Below are positions 53,425 to 62,351 of a stretch of 64,000 nt of DNA, in pieces. The notes under the pieces were generated by a model. The model ran no database searches, was not told the DNA's origin, and saw nothing but the letters and a program-made list of their open reading frames with translations. Every line of letters starts with the position of its first letter. Positions within the stretch are counted from its first letter, which is position 1. Made by a program: the position numbers and the translations under genes. The DNA is from Marinobacterium lutimaris (GTDB lineage Bacteria > Pseudomonadota > Gammaproteobacteria > Pseudomonadales > Balneatricaceae). Location: positions 1,488,001 through 1,552,000 of the forward strand of contig NZ_FNVQ01000001.1 in assembly GCF_900108065.1 (NCBI RefSeq), written 5' to 3'.

Positions 53425-54487
53425 CCAGTTGTTCCTCCGTTTCCCCACTCGGGAGTTCTTCTACCGCCGGGGCGGTGACCTGAGGCCCCACCCAGGAGTA
53501 GACGCCGCTACTCAATTCCGTGATACGGCTGTCGCCCACCAGCAGTGAGCGCAGGCTCGGGCCGGTGCCATCCAGTTCGATAATCAGTTTGAGTCCGCTG
53601 CCGGTGCGACCGGCGGTCACCACCCGGGTCACACCCGGCTGCTGGTTGAGCCAGCCACTCAGGGTCAGATAAGCAGCAGCGCTGTTGAGCCCCTGTATCT
53701 CGATCTCTTCGCCTGATGGCAGGTATTCGTCAACTGCAACCGGCTGCAGCGGCAGAGAACGCTGACCGCCGCTGATCTCCTCAACGCCAAAAAGACTGTT
53801 GGCGACCTGATCGACCATGCGGCGCAGATCGATCGGTTCGAGCTCGCTGTTAAGGCTGACCTGGCTGGCATCGCTGAGCAGCATCCAGTCCGCATTGGAC
53901 TCCATCAGATGACCTACCAGCACCGCATCCGTGCCATAGCGCTGCGAAGCCTGAAGCACCGCTTCGGTGGCAAATCCCGCGAGCTGTGACGGCTCCAGCG
54001 CCAGTTGATCGGTCAAATCCAGCAGCGGATCGCGCATCGGCAGGCCGCGTTCGGCGGCGGATGCGTGCAGCTGGCGGTAAATCTCGGCTGAGGGTTCGAC
54101 AAGACTGGCGTCGGCGCCGTTGCCGCGTACCAGCCAGACCAGCAGTTCGGGGCGATCTTCCGGCATCACCGGCATATCCAGGCTGTTCATCAGCTTGGTC
54201 AGGGCCAGCGGATCAAAGGCGATACGATCCGGCTCCGCGGCGGGAGCCAGCAGCAGAGAGGCGTTATCGAGCACCGTCTCATAGGCGGGATTATCCAGAA
54301 TCTCACGACGTCCGCTCACCTTCACCATCACCTGCGCCAGGGCGCTGCGCAGCTGCTGCTCCTGCGGCGCCTGAGCGTTAACACTGGCACTGAACAGTTG
54401 CTCTACCGGCGCCGCAGCCACCGACAGGGGCATCACGGGCAGAAGAGCAAGAAACAGGTTTCTAAGCGTGGACTTGAACAACAACAT
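53411..54487 (-). CDS. DUF2066 periplasmic protein
   Basis: A 358-residue exported protein. A signal peptide (LFKSTLRNLFLALLPVMPLSVAAA) leads into the DUF2066 core: VNAQAPQEQQLRSALAQVMVKVSGRREILDNPAY, then a long alpha/beta region with LLVWLVR and ADWMLLSDASQ. Its function is unknown. It overlaps the permease gene by 14 bases, so the order DUF2066, perM-like, hda is one operon, as in Pseudomonas and relatives. The divergent purM gene starts 283 bases away. AAGG precedes the ATG at 54487. Confidence 0.87.
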   Translation of the reverse strand: MLLFKSTLRNLFLALLPVMPLSVAAAPVEQLFSASVNAQAPQEQQLRSALAQVMVKVSGRREILDNPAYETVLDNASLLLAPAAEPDRIAFDPLALTKLMNSLDMPVMPEDRPELLVWLVRGNGADASLVEPSAEIYRQLHASAAERGLPMRDPLLDLTDQLALEPSQLAGFATEAVLQASQRYGTDAVLVGHLMESNADWMLLSDASQVSLNSELEPIDLRRMVDQVANSLFGVEEISGGQRSLPLQPVAVDEYLPSGEEIEIQGLNSAAAYLTLSGWLNQQPGVTRVVTAGRTGSGLKLIIELDGTGPSLRSLLVGDSRITELSSGVYSWVGPQVTAPAVEELPSGETEEQLDGTE

Positions 54488-54770
54488 CAGCGCCTTTTCC
54501 TCTGGCTGGGGCAAACACCGGTATCAGCCCTCCCTGCGCCGCACTGAGCAGCTAGGGGCCGGTTCATCATGGGCGCTGCCAACTCTATCACAGAACGAAG
54601 AAAACTATGATTAGCACTGTAGCCAGCCTCACACATTGAGGCGCCACGAATTTGTTCAGCCTTTCCTGAACAAGGGTGGCGCGAAAACTGGCCTTACACC
54701 CACCCGGCGCTGTAAACTAGGCGCCTTCTTTAACGCTACTCTTCCCGCTGTTGAAAGGTTGATTCGATCC

Positions 54771-55829
54771 ATGTCTACAGGTTCTGAGAAAACATCCCTG
54801 AGCTACAAGGATGCAGGTGTTGATATCGATGCCGGCAATGCGCTTGTCGAACGTATCAAAGGCGTCGCCAAACGCACCTCGCGCCCCGAAGTGATGGGCG
54901 GTCTGGGCGGCTTCGGCGCACTGTGCGAACTGCCCGCCGGATATCGCAAGCCGGTACTGGTCACTGGTACCGACGGCGTCGGCACCAAGCTGCGCCTGGC
55001 GATGGACCTGGGCAAACATGACACCATCGGTATCGACCTGGTGGCCATGTGCGTCAACGACCTGGTCGTTGCCGGTGCCGAGCCGCTGATATTCCTCGAC
55101 TACTACGCTACCGGCCACCTGAACGTGGATATGGCCGCTGACGTGGTGACCGGCATCGGTGCTGGTTGTGAACTGGCAGGCGCTGCGCTGGTTGGCGGTG
55201 AAACCGCCGAAATGCCGGGCATGTACGAAGGCGACGACTACGATCTGGCCGGCTTCTGTGTCGGCGTGGTCGAAAAAGACGACATCATCGACGGCAGCAA
55301 GGTCAGCACCGGCGACACCCTGATCGCCCTCGCCTCTTCCGGCCCGCATTCCAACGGCTACTCCCTGATCCGCAAGATCTTGGAAGTCAGCGATGCAGAC
55401 CTGCAGATGCCCATGGGTGACAAGACCCTGGCCGACGCACTACTGGAACCGACCCGGATCTACGTCAAACAGCTGCTGAAACTGATCAAGGAAAGCCAGG
55501 TTAACGCCCTGTCCCATATCACTGGTGGCGGCCTGCTGGAAAACATCCCCCGCGTACTGCCGGACAACGCCAAGGCAGTGATCGATACCAACTCCTGGGA
55601 AATCCCGGCCGTGTTCAAATGGCTGCAGGAGCAGGGTAACGTCGAGCAGCGCGAAATGTACCGCACCCTGAACTGCGGCGTGGGCATGGTGATCTGCGTT
55701 CCGGCCGACAAGGCTCAGGAAGCACTGGACCTGCTGGCTGGCGAAGGCGAAACCGCCTGGGTGATCGGCTCCATCGAAGAAGCCGCCGCAGGCGAAGAAC
55801 AGGTGGAACTGCGGGGACTCAGCGCCTGA
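54771..55829 (+). CDS. purM: Phosphoribosylformylglycinamidine cyclo-ligase
   Basis: A 352-residue AIR synthetase. It begins [23 protein letters not shown], continues with [15 protein letters not shown], and the catalytic and ATP-binding glycine-rich segments [11 protein letters not shown] and [15 protein letters not shown] are all present. It closes the imidazole ring in purine synthesis. The start at 54771 gives the standard length; 45 upstream codons in the same frame are not coding. purN follows one base after the stop. No PurR site is obvious in the spacer. Confidence 0.98.
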   Translation: MSTGSEKTSLSYKDAGVDIDAGNALVERIKGVAKRTSRPEVMGGLGGFGALCELPAGYRKPVLVTGTDGVGTKLRLAMDLGKHDTIGIDLVAMCVNDLVVAGAEPLIFLDYYATGHLNVDMAADVVTGIGAGCELAGAALVGGETAEMPGMYEGDDYDLAGFCVGVVEKDDIIDGSKVSTGDTLIALASSGPHSNGYSLIRKILEVSDADLQMPMGDKTLADALLEPTRIYVKQLLKLIKESQVNALSHITGGGLLENIPRVLPDNAKAVIDTNSWEIPAVFKWLQEQGNVEQREMYRTLNCGVGMVICVPADKAQEALDLLAGEGETAWVIGSIEEAAAGEEQVELRGLSA

Positions 55830-55830
55830 G

Positions 55831-56481
55831 ATGAGTGACAAAAGGATCGTCGTACTGATCTCCGGCAGTGGCTCCAACCTGCAGGCGATCATTGATCAGA
55901 TCGACAGCGGCCGGATCTCCGGCCGCATCGCTGCGGTTATCTCCAACAAGGAAGAAGCGTACGGCCTGACCCGTGCGGCGAATGCCGGTATTGCCACGAC
56001 GGTGCTGAACCACCGCGACTACGCGGACCGGGAAGCGTTCGATGGCGCCCTGCAGGCGACCATCGATGCCCATTCACCGGACCTGGTGGTACTCGCCGGC
56101 TTCATGCGGATTCTGACTCCGGAGTTTGTGCGTCACTACGCCGGACGCCTGTTCAATATCCACCCGTCACTGCTACCCAAGTACAAAGGACTGCACACTC
56201 ATCAGCGCGCGCTGGAAGCGGGTGATGCGGAACACGGTTGCACCGTGCATTTCGTCACTGAGGAACTGGATGGCGGTCCGCTGGTCGTACAGGCAGCCAC
56301 CCCGGTGCAGAGCGGGGACGATGCCGACAGCCTGCAGCAGCGTGTACATCGACTCGAGCACCGGATCTATCCACTGGCGGTAGAGTGGTTCTGCAGCGAT
56401 CGCCTGCGCCTCGATAACGGCCAGGTGCTTCTGGACGGAGCCCCCCTTCCCTCATCGGGATACCGCTACGCTAACGAGTAG
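55831..56481 (+). CDS. purN: Phosphoribosylglycinamide formyltransferase
   Basis: A 216-residue GAR transformylase. It begins with the strand RIVVLISGSGSNLQAIID, has the catalytic HPSLLPKYKGLHTHQRALEAG (Asn-His-Asp set including N in FNIHPSLLP) and EELDGGPLVVQAA. It transfers a formyl group from 10-formyl-tetrahydrofolate in the third step of purine synthesis. It starts one base after purM, the usual order. Confidence 0.98.
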   Translation: MSDKRIVVLISGSGSNLQAIIDQIDSGRISGRIAAVISNKEEAYGLTRAANAGIATTVLNHRDYADREAFDGALQATIDAHSPDLVVLAGFMRILTPEFVRHYAGRLFNIHPSLLPKYKGLHTHQRALEAGDAEHGCTVHFVTEELDGGPLVVQAATPVQSGDDADSLQQRVHRLEHRIYPLAVEWFCSDRLRLDNGQVLLDGAPLPSSGYRYANE

Positions 56482-56489
56482 TAGTCTTG

Positions 56490-57206
56490 ATGCGACAGAG
56501 CCTTAGCACTCTGCTGTTTGTATTGAAAGGGATGTTTGTATTTGCCGCGCTGGCCCCAGCGGTCAGCGCGGATACTCTTACGCCCTTTCGCGCCAATTAC
56601 ACCGCCAGCCTCGACGCAGGGGTTGAACTAAACGCCAACGCCTACCGTGAACTGCGCCAGCAGGAAGACGGCAGCTGGGTGTTCGACTCCACCGCTGACG
56701 CCGTGGTCGCACGCCAGCACGAAGGCTCCCACTTTACCTACAGCAATAACGAGATTCAGCCGCTGGAATACCGCTACGAGCGCAAGCTCCTGGGGCGGGA
56801 ACGGCTGGTGGATCTGAAGTTCAACTGGTCCGATAACCAGGTAACCACCACGGTGGAAGAGAAGCCCTGGCGGATGAAAATACCCGCCGGCACCCAGGAC
56901 AAGCTCAGCTACCAGTTGCAGCTGCGGCTGGACCTGGCAGCGGGCAAAACGGATCTTGTCTACCAGGTCGCTGATGGTGGTTTGCTGTCGGAATATCACT
57001 TCCGCGTGATCGGTGAGGAGACGGTAGAAACGCCTGCGGGCAAGTTCAACGCGCTGAAAGTGGAGCGCGTGCGGGGTGAAGACGCCAAACGCACTACCCA
57101 TCTCTGGTTTGCGCCGGAGCTGGAATACCTGATCGTAAAACTTTACCAGGTGGAGTCCGATGGCAAGGAATACGGGCTCCTGCTGAATCAACTGGAGAAT
57201 GAATGA
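56490..57206 (+). CDS. DUF3108 exported protein
   Basis: A 238-residue exported protein. A signal peptide (LKGMFVFAALAPAVSA) is followed by the DUF3108 beta-rich domain (TPFRANYTASLDAGVELNANAYREL ... YRYERKLLGRERLVDLKFNW ... LWFAPELEYLIVKLYQVESDGKEYGLLLNQLE). Its role is unknown; it lies after purMN in many gammaproteobacteria. The ATG at 56490 is preceded by TTG in frame. It overlaps yfcL by four bases (ATGA). Confidence 0.88.
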   Translation: MRQSLSTLLFVLKGMFVFAALAPAVSADTLTPFRANYTASLDAGVELNANAYRELRQQEDGSWVFDSTADAVVARQHEGSHFTYSNNEIQPLEYRYERKLLGRERLVDLKFNWSDNQVTTTVEEKPWRMKIPAGTQDKLSYQLQLRLDLAAGKTDLVYQVADGGLLSEYHFRVIGEETVETPAGKFNALKVERVRGEDAKRTTHLWFAPELEYLIVKLYQVESDGKEYGLLLNQLENE

Positions 57207-57487
57207 GCGCTTTTGAACAGGCCGCAGACCAGGCCTATAACCAGCTGACCCAAATGGAAACCGAAGCAGGCTTTGACGATAACGATAAACGCTTCTTCGC
57301 CAGCTACCTGCTTGGCCATCTGAGCCTGGTCGCCGCCGAGGGTGGCGACGACCTGGAAGCGCTGGACCGCGAGGTCAACGCCAGCCTGGATAAAGCGTTC
57401 AGCGTTGACCGTCTTTCCGATCAGGACAAGCTGGGCATCCGGTCGCTCTGGCAGGCGATTAACGCCGACATCGGCCGCGGGCTCTGA
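57203..57487 (+). CDS. yfcL: YfcL family protein
   Basis: A 94-residue helical cytoplasmic protein. The pattern DDNDKRFFASYLLGHLSLVAAE ... DLEALDREVNASLDKAF marks YfcL. Its role is unknown. It starts inside the DUF3108 stop (ATGA). Unusually, its last 67 bases overlap the 3' end of the convergent EAL gene, so the two coding regions share DNA on opposite strands. Confidence 0.85.
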   Translation: MSAFEQAADQAYNQLTQMETEAGFDDNDKRFFASYLLGHLSLVAAEGGDDLEALDREVNASLDKAFSVDRLSDQDKLGIRSLWQAINADIGRGL

Positions 57488-58668
57488 GCCCGGTCGACCA
57501 CATCCACCAGCAGCACCCGGCGCTCATCCAGCGCCAGCGACAGCGTATGGCAGACCCGACCAGTCGATATATCGCTGTAGCTGGTTGAGCTCATCACCCG
57601 GGTGTTGTAATCGTCCGATCCCACCAGCTGATAGAAGTACGGACGCCAGCTCCAGTTGGCGCCGATCACCCGTTCATCCGCGCACCACTGCTCATCCTTG
57701 AACGACCAGTTCGGTGAAATCTGGTTGCCCTGGCGATCACAGATGTAGAACCGCAGAATGTCCGGGTCGGGGCGGAAACTGGACAGGTGGGTATCGCCAC
57801 CAGCCAGCAGCAGTTCACGTAGCGCCATCAACTCAGACTTAAGCCCCTCATGATGAAACTGACGCCGGGCGGTTTCATCGATGGCCAGATCCAGATGGTT
57901 CTCCAGCAAACCCTTTACCTGCGCCTTGAAACACTCTCGCGGCGCCAGCTCTGCCTGGGCCGGCGAAAACAGAAAGCCCTGGATATGGCTCGCGTTACAG
58001 TGCAGCGCGAGGAAAAACTCATCCTCGGTCTCCACCCCTTCGAAGACCACCTTGCAGCCCATGCGCGCACCAAGGTCACCCACCATCTGCATCAGCGCGC
58101 GTTTTTGGTGCGTGATCTCGCCAGCGCTGAACATGCGGATATCCACCTTGATCACATCCGGCGTGAACGCCATAAGGCGATCAAGTTGCTGGAAGCCGGC
58201 ACCAAAGTCGTCATAGGCAACACGCACCCCCGCCTTGCGGTAAAGCGTGGCCAGTTCACGAATGCGATCGATATCGCCGTTGATCTCGGTAATTTCGAGC
58301 AGTACCTGCTCCGGCTTAACACCGGCTTCGCGGATCATATCCAGGGTGGGCAGGTTCTCGAACGACTCCAGGGAGTCGATCCACTCAGGGGAAAGGTTCA
58401 GCGCCAGCACCTGGCCGGCTTCAGCCTTGGCGGCGAACATTTTCAGCGCCTGGACACGCAGGCTGCGATCAAGCTCCAGCCGCTGCTCCGGGGAGGAGCT
58501 GTTATCGGCTCTGAGCAGATGAGCGGCAGACACCACTTCGCCCTGCTCGTTATAGCGCCGGGCCAGCGCCTCGTATCCGATGATCGTCCCCGTAGCCACA
58601 TCCACAACCGGCTGAAACCAGGGAAACACGTTATTAGATGTTATTGTTGAATTCGTATCTTTTTGCAT
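57421..58668 (-). CDS. EAL phosphodiesterase with YkuI-type C-terminal domain
   Basis: A 415-residue cytoplasmic c-di-GMP phosphodiesterase. The EAL domain spans about residues 15-255 with all key parts: YEALARR, LNLSPEW, EITEINGD, DDFGAGFQQLDRL, Lys in VIKVDIRMF, and VFEGVETEDE. A PAS-like YkuI-C/sensor domain follows (RFYICDRQGNQISPNWSF ... WSWRPYFYQLVG), which in YkuI binds a ligand or supports dimers. No membrane helix. Its 3' end runs 67 bases into yfcL. The ATG at 58668 gives a complete EAL domain. Confidence 0.92.
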   Translation of the reverse strand: MQKDTNSTITSNNVFPWFQPVVDVATGTIIGYEALARRYNEQGEVVSAAHLLRADNSSSPEQRLELDRSLRVQALKMFAAKAEAGQVLALNLSPEWIDSLESFENLPTLDMIREAGVKPEQVLLEITEINGDIDRIRELATLYRKAGVRVAYDDFGAGFQQLDRLMAFTPDVIKVDIRMFSAGEITHQKRALMQMVGDLGARMGCKVVFEGVETEDEFFLALHCNASHIQGFLFSPAQAELAPRECFKAQVKGLLENHLDLAIDETARRQFHHEGLKSELMALRELLLAGGDTHLSSFRPDPDILRFYICDRQGNQISPNWSFKDEQWCADERVIGANWSWRPYFYQLVGSDDYNTRVMSSTSYSDISTGRVCHTLSLALDERRVLLVDVVDRAQSPRPMSALIACQSDRMPSLS

Positions 58669-58831
58669 AGCTACCTCAAATCATGCGCCTGCGCATTAAG
58701 CAAAGCCCGGGCCAGAGTCCTGCAGACAACCGTCAGACGGGAATATCGCTAAGCATCAATTCTAAAGGTAGCACCAGAGTTGTAGGTGGGAAGCGTCTTA
58801 TTATCATCGGCCCAACAATTCAGCCGCCGCC
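58669..58831. other. Spacer between the EAL gene and the last gene of the PASTA operon
   Basis: A 163-bp stretch holding the EAL promoter region; no gene. I see no clear terminator hairpin for the operon that ends at 58832. Confidence 0.5.
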
Positions 58832-59494
58832 CTATTCAGCCAGTGTTAGTTTGATCGAATCCCCCACCCTGGCGATGCCGCCGGCGACTGGTTCCTGGCT
58901 CAAAATCTCGGGATCGGCGTCTTCAGCCGGATCGGCATCAATCTCAAGTTCCAGCTCGTAAGCCTCCAGCAGCAGCCGTGCCTGCGACAGCTTTTTGCCT
59001 GTCAGTTCCGGCACCAGGCGCAGCTCGTCGACACCTTCCGGCGGCGGTATCGGCACGATGCGAAAGGTGAGCTTGGCACTGATATCAGCGCTGTAGCCGT
59101 ATTGGTTGCTGTAACCTGCGTCCACCGGAGAAGCGTAAAGTTTCTGACTCAGATTCAAGCCACGAGCGCCCAACCGGGCCATCACAGCCGTTGGCGCCGA
59201 GCTCTTGCTTACCGCCTTGGCTGACGAAGCGCCGGCAGCACCCTGTCCGAGCTTCAGCGCCACCCGCACCTCACCCGTGGTATCGGGCAGCGTATAAAAG
59301 GTAGGGCGGTAACCGATTTCACGCAGCAGCTGCATTTTTGCATCATCACCATCGGCATACAGCTCAAGCACCGCCGCCAGCGAGCCCTCATCCAGAGCAT
59401 GTTGGGCCGCGGCCACTCCTTCACCCACCGAGGCAATAACATCACCCAGAGGCGCCGCCACCACATCGTTCACCAGGTTGCGTATATTCTTCAT
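58832..59494 (-). CDS. LGF-FY family protein ending in a PASTA domain
   Basis: A 220-residue protein and the last gene of the operon. The N-terminal part shares the family pattern of three neighbours: a helix (PLGDVIASVGEGVAAAQHALDEGS), the block LLREIGYRPTFYTLPDTTGEVRVALKL and the block YSNQYGYSADISAKLTFRIVPIPPPE. The C-terminal 65 residues are a PASTA domain (LRLVPELTGKKLSQARLLLEAYELELEI ... VAGGIARVGDSIKLTLAE). There is no signal peptide or membrane segment, so the PASTA domain would be intracellular, unlike in kinases or penicillin-binding proteins. Unknown function. AGGAGG lies upstream. Confidence 0.75.
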   Translation of the reverse strand: MKNIRNLVNDVVAAPLGDVIASVGEGVAAAQHALDEGSLAAVLELYADGDDAKMQLLREIGYRPTFYTLPDTTGEVRVALKLGQGAAGASSAKAVSKSSAPTAVMARLGARGLNLSQKLYASPVDAGYSNQYGYSADISAKLTFRIVPIPPPEGVDELRLVPELTGKKLSQARLLLEAYELELEIDADPAEDADPEILSQEPVAGGIARVGDSIKLTLAE

Positions 59495-59511
59495 CGCCCT
59501 AAGCCTCCTGA

Positions 59512-60672
59512 TCAGACTGAATCGCCCGAGCCTTCACCAAACACCACCATCACCTCGCTTCCGTGCGGCAGCGCCCCACCGGCAGCCGGGTGCTGACCTA
59601 TCGCCTGCCCCGGCACACCCTGCCCCGGCTTCAACTGCTGATGGGCGACACTCATGCGTAACCCAACCGAACGCAGCACCCGTCGCGCCGCCGATTCGGT
59701 CAACCCCTGAATGGCGGGCACGGGTACCTTCACCTCTTCGCCGGCGGTTTCCTCATTGATCAGCTCGGTGCTGATCACGCCCCCCTCGCCAAACACCAGG
59801 GACTTGCCATCCGCCGTTAACGCGCCGTGCAGATCCACTTTGATATTGCCGATACGGTAAGGCAGCTGCTGTTTCTGCATCTGCTTACGCGAAGCATCCA
59901 GTTTGCTGCCGAGCCCAAGCAGCATCCCCTCGATCTCCGCCGGCTGCTTCGTCCTGGCCTTGATCAGCTCCAACTCCCGGTTCAATGTCTGCCTTTCGAC
60001 CTGGATAGAAGCCAGATCCCGCTCCAGCAGCGCGATACGCTTGTCGGCAGTGGCGATCTGCTCCACATAGAGAGTGTTCTCCCGGGTTTTGTCCATCAGG
60101 TCCGCGTTCAGCTCCAGCTCCCTGGCCTTAAGTACCTGTAGCTCTTTATTCTTCAATAGCTCCGCCTGAATCAGCGGCGTCGCGGTAATCTTCGGGTCCA
60201 CCTCGGCGGCCAGATTGACGCCGGTGAACAGCTGCGGATTCGCGATGGCGACACGGTTCAGTGTCAGCCGGGAGGTCTGTGCCGGCACCGCTGCGGCGCC
60301 AGCCACAGTTTCACCGTTTTGTGCGAAGCGGGTTTGCGTGTGCTGCAGCGCATGGGCGGTTTCCTCAAGACGCTCGACCTTGCCAAAATCCAGATACAGC
60401 AACTGCGAACGGGGAACATAGGACATCAAGCCACCATGGGCGAGCACGCGGGGAGCGGGATTGCCCGCCTCCACCAGCCGCAGCGATGGCGCCAATGCTC
60501 CGCTGACCACACCCGCCGTCATCTGGATATTGCCTTTGGCATCGGTCTTGCCACTGGCCACCGCCAGCCAGGCATTTCGCTCCAGGTTAAAAGCTTCAAG
60601 CTTCAGCGTATGCCCCGACGCCGGCTTGCCCTCATCAGTAAACAGCTGGACCGTTGCGACCACCTTAGCCAT
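59512..60672 (-). CDS. Ig-like, coiled-coil and PASTA protein
   Basis: A 386-residue protein of unknown function. Residues about 1-75 form a beta domain like a carboxypeptidase-regulatory/Ig fold (VVATVQLFTDEGKPASGHTLKLEAFNL ... GKTDAKGNIQ). A long coiled coil occupies about 165-255. A short beta block (PYRIGNIKVDLHGALTADGKSLVFGE) precedes a C-terminal PASTA domain (VPVPAIQGLTESAARRVLRSVGL ... GSEVMVVFGE). No signal peptide. The ATG shares a base with the upstream stop (TGATG) and has AAGGAG in place. The coiled coil suggests oligomers or a scaffold. Confidence 0.72.
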   Translation of the reverse strand: MAKVVATVQLFTDEGKPASGHTLKLEAFNLERNAWLAVASGKTDAKGNIQMTAGVVSGALAPSLRLVEAGNPAPRVLAHGGLMSYVPRSQLLYLDFGKVERLEETAHALQHTQTRFAQNGETVAGAAAVPAQTSRLTLNRVAIANPQLFTGVNLAAEVDPKITATPLIQAELLKNKELQVLKARELELNADLMDKTRENTLYVEQIATADKRIALLERDLASIQVERQTLNRELELIKARTKQPAEIEGMLLGLGSKLDASRKQMQKQQLPYRIGNIKVDLHGALTADGKSLVFGEGGVISTELINEETAGEEVKVPVPAIQGLTESAARRVLRSVGLRMSVAHQQLKPGQGVPGQAIGQHPAAGGALPHGSEVMVVFGEGSGDSV

Positions 60673-61313
60673 CACGCTATCTCCTTGCCGATTACCACAC
60701 GCAGACGCTCAGCGCCCAGTTCTGCCACCAGCACGATCACGGCCTTGGTCTGCAGCGCAGGCCCGAGCGTCACTTCGACTGCTGCCTCGCCGGCCTCATC
60801 GGTCTGCACCAACGCCCGCGCCAGCTGTACCGATGCCAGCTTGGGAGCGGCAACACCGGCCGCACTGGACAGACCTATCGAGGCTTCCCTGTCCAGGTTC
60901 AACTCGATTTCGGCGCCCTGCAGCAGTTGCCCGGCGCTGGTACTGGCCTGCAACACCAGGGTTCGTTTCGCGCCCTCGGACAGTACCTCAGCCTCAAGCC
61001 TGGGCACCGGCATCCCCTCGCCGGGGGGCACGGCAATGAATCGGCCGCTGATTCGGCTCGCTACCTCCCTTGAGCTTTTCTCCTGCTTCAGCGGCAGAAA
61101 CTTGAGGCGGAAACCGCCGGCGGGAGTCGACTCCGACTTCAACTCAAAGCCGATCTCAAAATCCAGATGGGGAATGCGGTACTGCGGCATGGGCCTGCCA
61201 TAGCTATCCAGCGGAGCCAGGGTGTTCAGCTCCTCCTGGGCCTCGCGCAGACTTTCGGCCATACCGGCGAGCAGGCTTTCCAGGGTATCTGCGATGAACT
61301 GTCCTTCGCTCAT
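60672..61313 (-). CDS. DUF2589-like protein with an Ig-like C-terminal half
   Basis: A 213-residue protein with no sure family. Residues 5-95 contain an Ala/Glu-rich helix (LESLLAGMAESLREAQEELNTLAP), then YRIPHLDFEIGFELKSE and a strand SRISGRFIAVPPGEG. This resembles the helix-then-beta pattern of DUF2589 proteins only loosely. The C-terminal half (TLVLQASTSAGQLLQGAEIELNLDRE ... LVQTDEAGEAAVEVTLG) looks like a bacterial Ig-like domain. No signal peptide. GAGG precedes the ATG. The stop overlaps the start of the next gene, indicating coupled translation. Confidence 0.65.
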   Translation of the reverse strand: MSEGQFIADTLESLLAGMAESLREAQEELNTLAPLDSYGRPMPQYRIPHLDFEIGFELKSESTPAGGFRLKFLPLKQEKSSREVASRISGRFIAVPPGEGMPVPRLEAEVLSEGAKRTLVLQASTSAGQLLQGAEIELNLDREASIGLSSAAGVAAPKLASVQLARALVQTDEAGEAAVEVTLGPALQTKAVIVLVAELGAERLRVVIGKEIA

Positions 61314-61388
61314 TCCAACAACCTCATACAGGTGACTTCATAGAGATGACTGCATACAGATAAGCAACAAGGTTCTATGTACCGGGCA

Positions 61389-62348
61389 CTAGCCTTCAGT
61401 TTCTTCCCGTTGACGTTCACGGTGTTTCTCTCTGGCACGCTGCCGACGCTGCTCGTCGCGTTGTTCTTGCAGCATCGCATCACGTCGGCGCTCCAGCGCA
61501 CGCTGGCGATTAGCCCGCATCCGCTCAAACAGATCGCCGGAGCCACCCCGCTCCAGCGACATTTGTTGTTCGCGGCGCTCGGCATAACCGGAGTACCTAT
61601 CCATGGCGCCGGTGATCTTCCGCTGCCGACCGAGCCAGCCGGATTCGATCTGTTCCGCTGCCCGTTTCGGCCTGTCCATTACTGCGTTGACCCGATCCAA
61701 TACGGCGCCGGCCTTGTCGATTTTGTCGCCATGGAGCGCCTTTCGCACTTCGCTTCGCTCCGCGTCCGATACCCCTTCGCTGGCAAGCTGGCGATCAAGA
61801 TCACGCAACTGGGTGCGTGCACCGCTGACAGAGCGCTGCGCACTGTCGAGCGTATCGCTCAGCGGCCGCACCGCCTCCGCGCTCCTGGCCAGCGCACTGC
61901 GCGCTGCACCCAAGCCACTGCTGAACCGGTCGCCTATACCTCCAGCCAAACCACTACGCCCCGCCAGCCCTGCATCCATTCGTCCTTCCAACGGAGATGG
62001 ACCCAACTGTCGTTCAGACCGACCGGTCCCACTGCGTTGCTGACCCGCGGCACGCTGGACCGCCCAGGCCTGCTCCTGCGCACGTCGTTCGGCAAAGCTG
62101 GCCACCGGGAAGCGTTGTCGCATCGCATCATCGGCGCTTTCTTCGCCGGTGACCTGCCGAAGTCTGGCTTCAAGCTCATTACGCTTCTCAAGTAAGCGGC
62201 CCAGCTCAGTACCCGGTGCGAGATTGGCGGCCTGTTCCAGGTTGCCCTGTGCGCCGGGCGTGATGGATGGCAGCCCGGGAAACAACGCCGCCGACGACTC
62301 CGTATCAGCAGCGGTGGCTTCCAGGTCTCGCCAGCTACGCCTGGGCAT
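61389..62348 (-). CDS. Arg/Glu-rich helical protein, unknown
   Basis: A 319-residue protein I do not recognise. It is almost all helix and loop, rich in Arg, Glu, Ala and Gly, with a disordered N-terminal 100 residues, a glycine-rich patch (GLAGRSGLAGGIGDRFSSGLG) and a strongly charged C-terminal coiled coil (MRANRQRALERRRDAMLQEQRDEQRRQRAREKHRERQREE). No signal or membrane segment. It begins 3 bases after the upstream stop, with weak ribosome site, so translation is probably coupled. A scaffold or nucleic-acid-binding role is conceivable but not shown. Confidence 0.65.
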   Translation of the reverse strand: MPRRSWRDLEATAADTESSAALFPGLPSITPGAQGNLEQAANLAPGTELGRLLEKRNELEARLRQVTGEESADDAMRQRFPVASFAERRAQEQAWAVQRAAGQQRSGTGRSERQLGPSPLEGRMDAGLAGRSGLAGGIGDRFSSGLGAARSALARSAEAVRPLSDTLDSAQRSVSGARTQLRDLDRQLASEGVSDAERSEVRKALHGDKIDKAGAVLDRVNAVMDRPKRAAEQIESGWLGRQRKITGAMDRYSGYAERREQQMSLERGGSGDLFERMRANRQRALERRRDAMLQEQRDEQRRQRAREKHRERQREETEG

Positions 62349-62351
62349 GAT

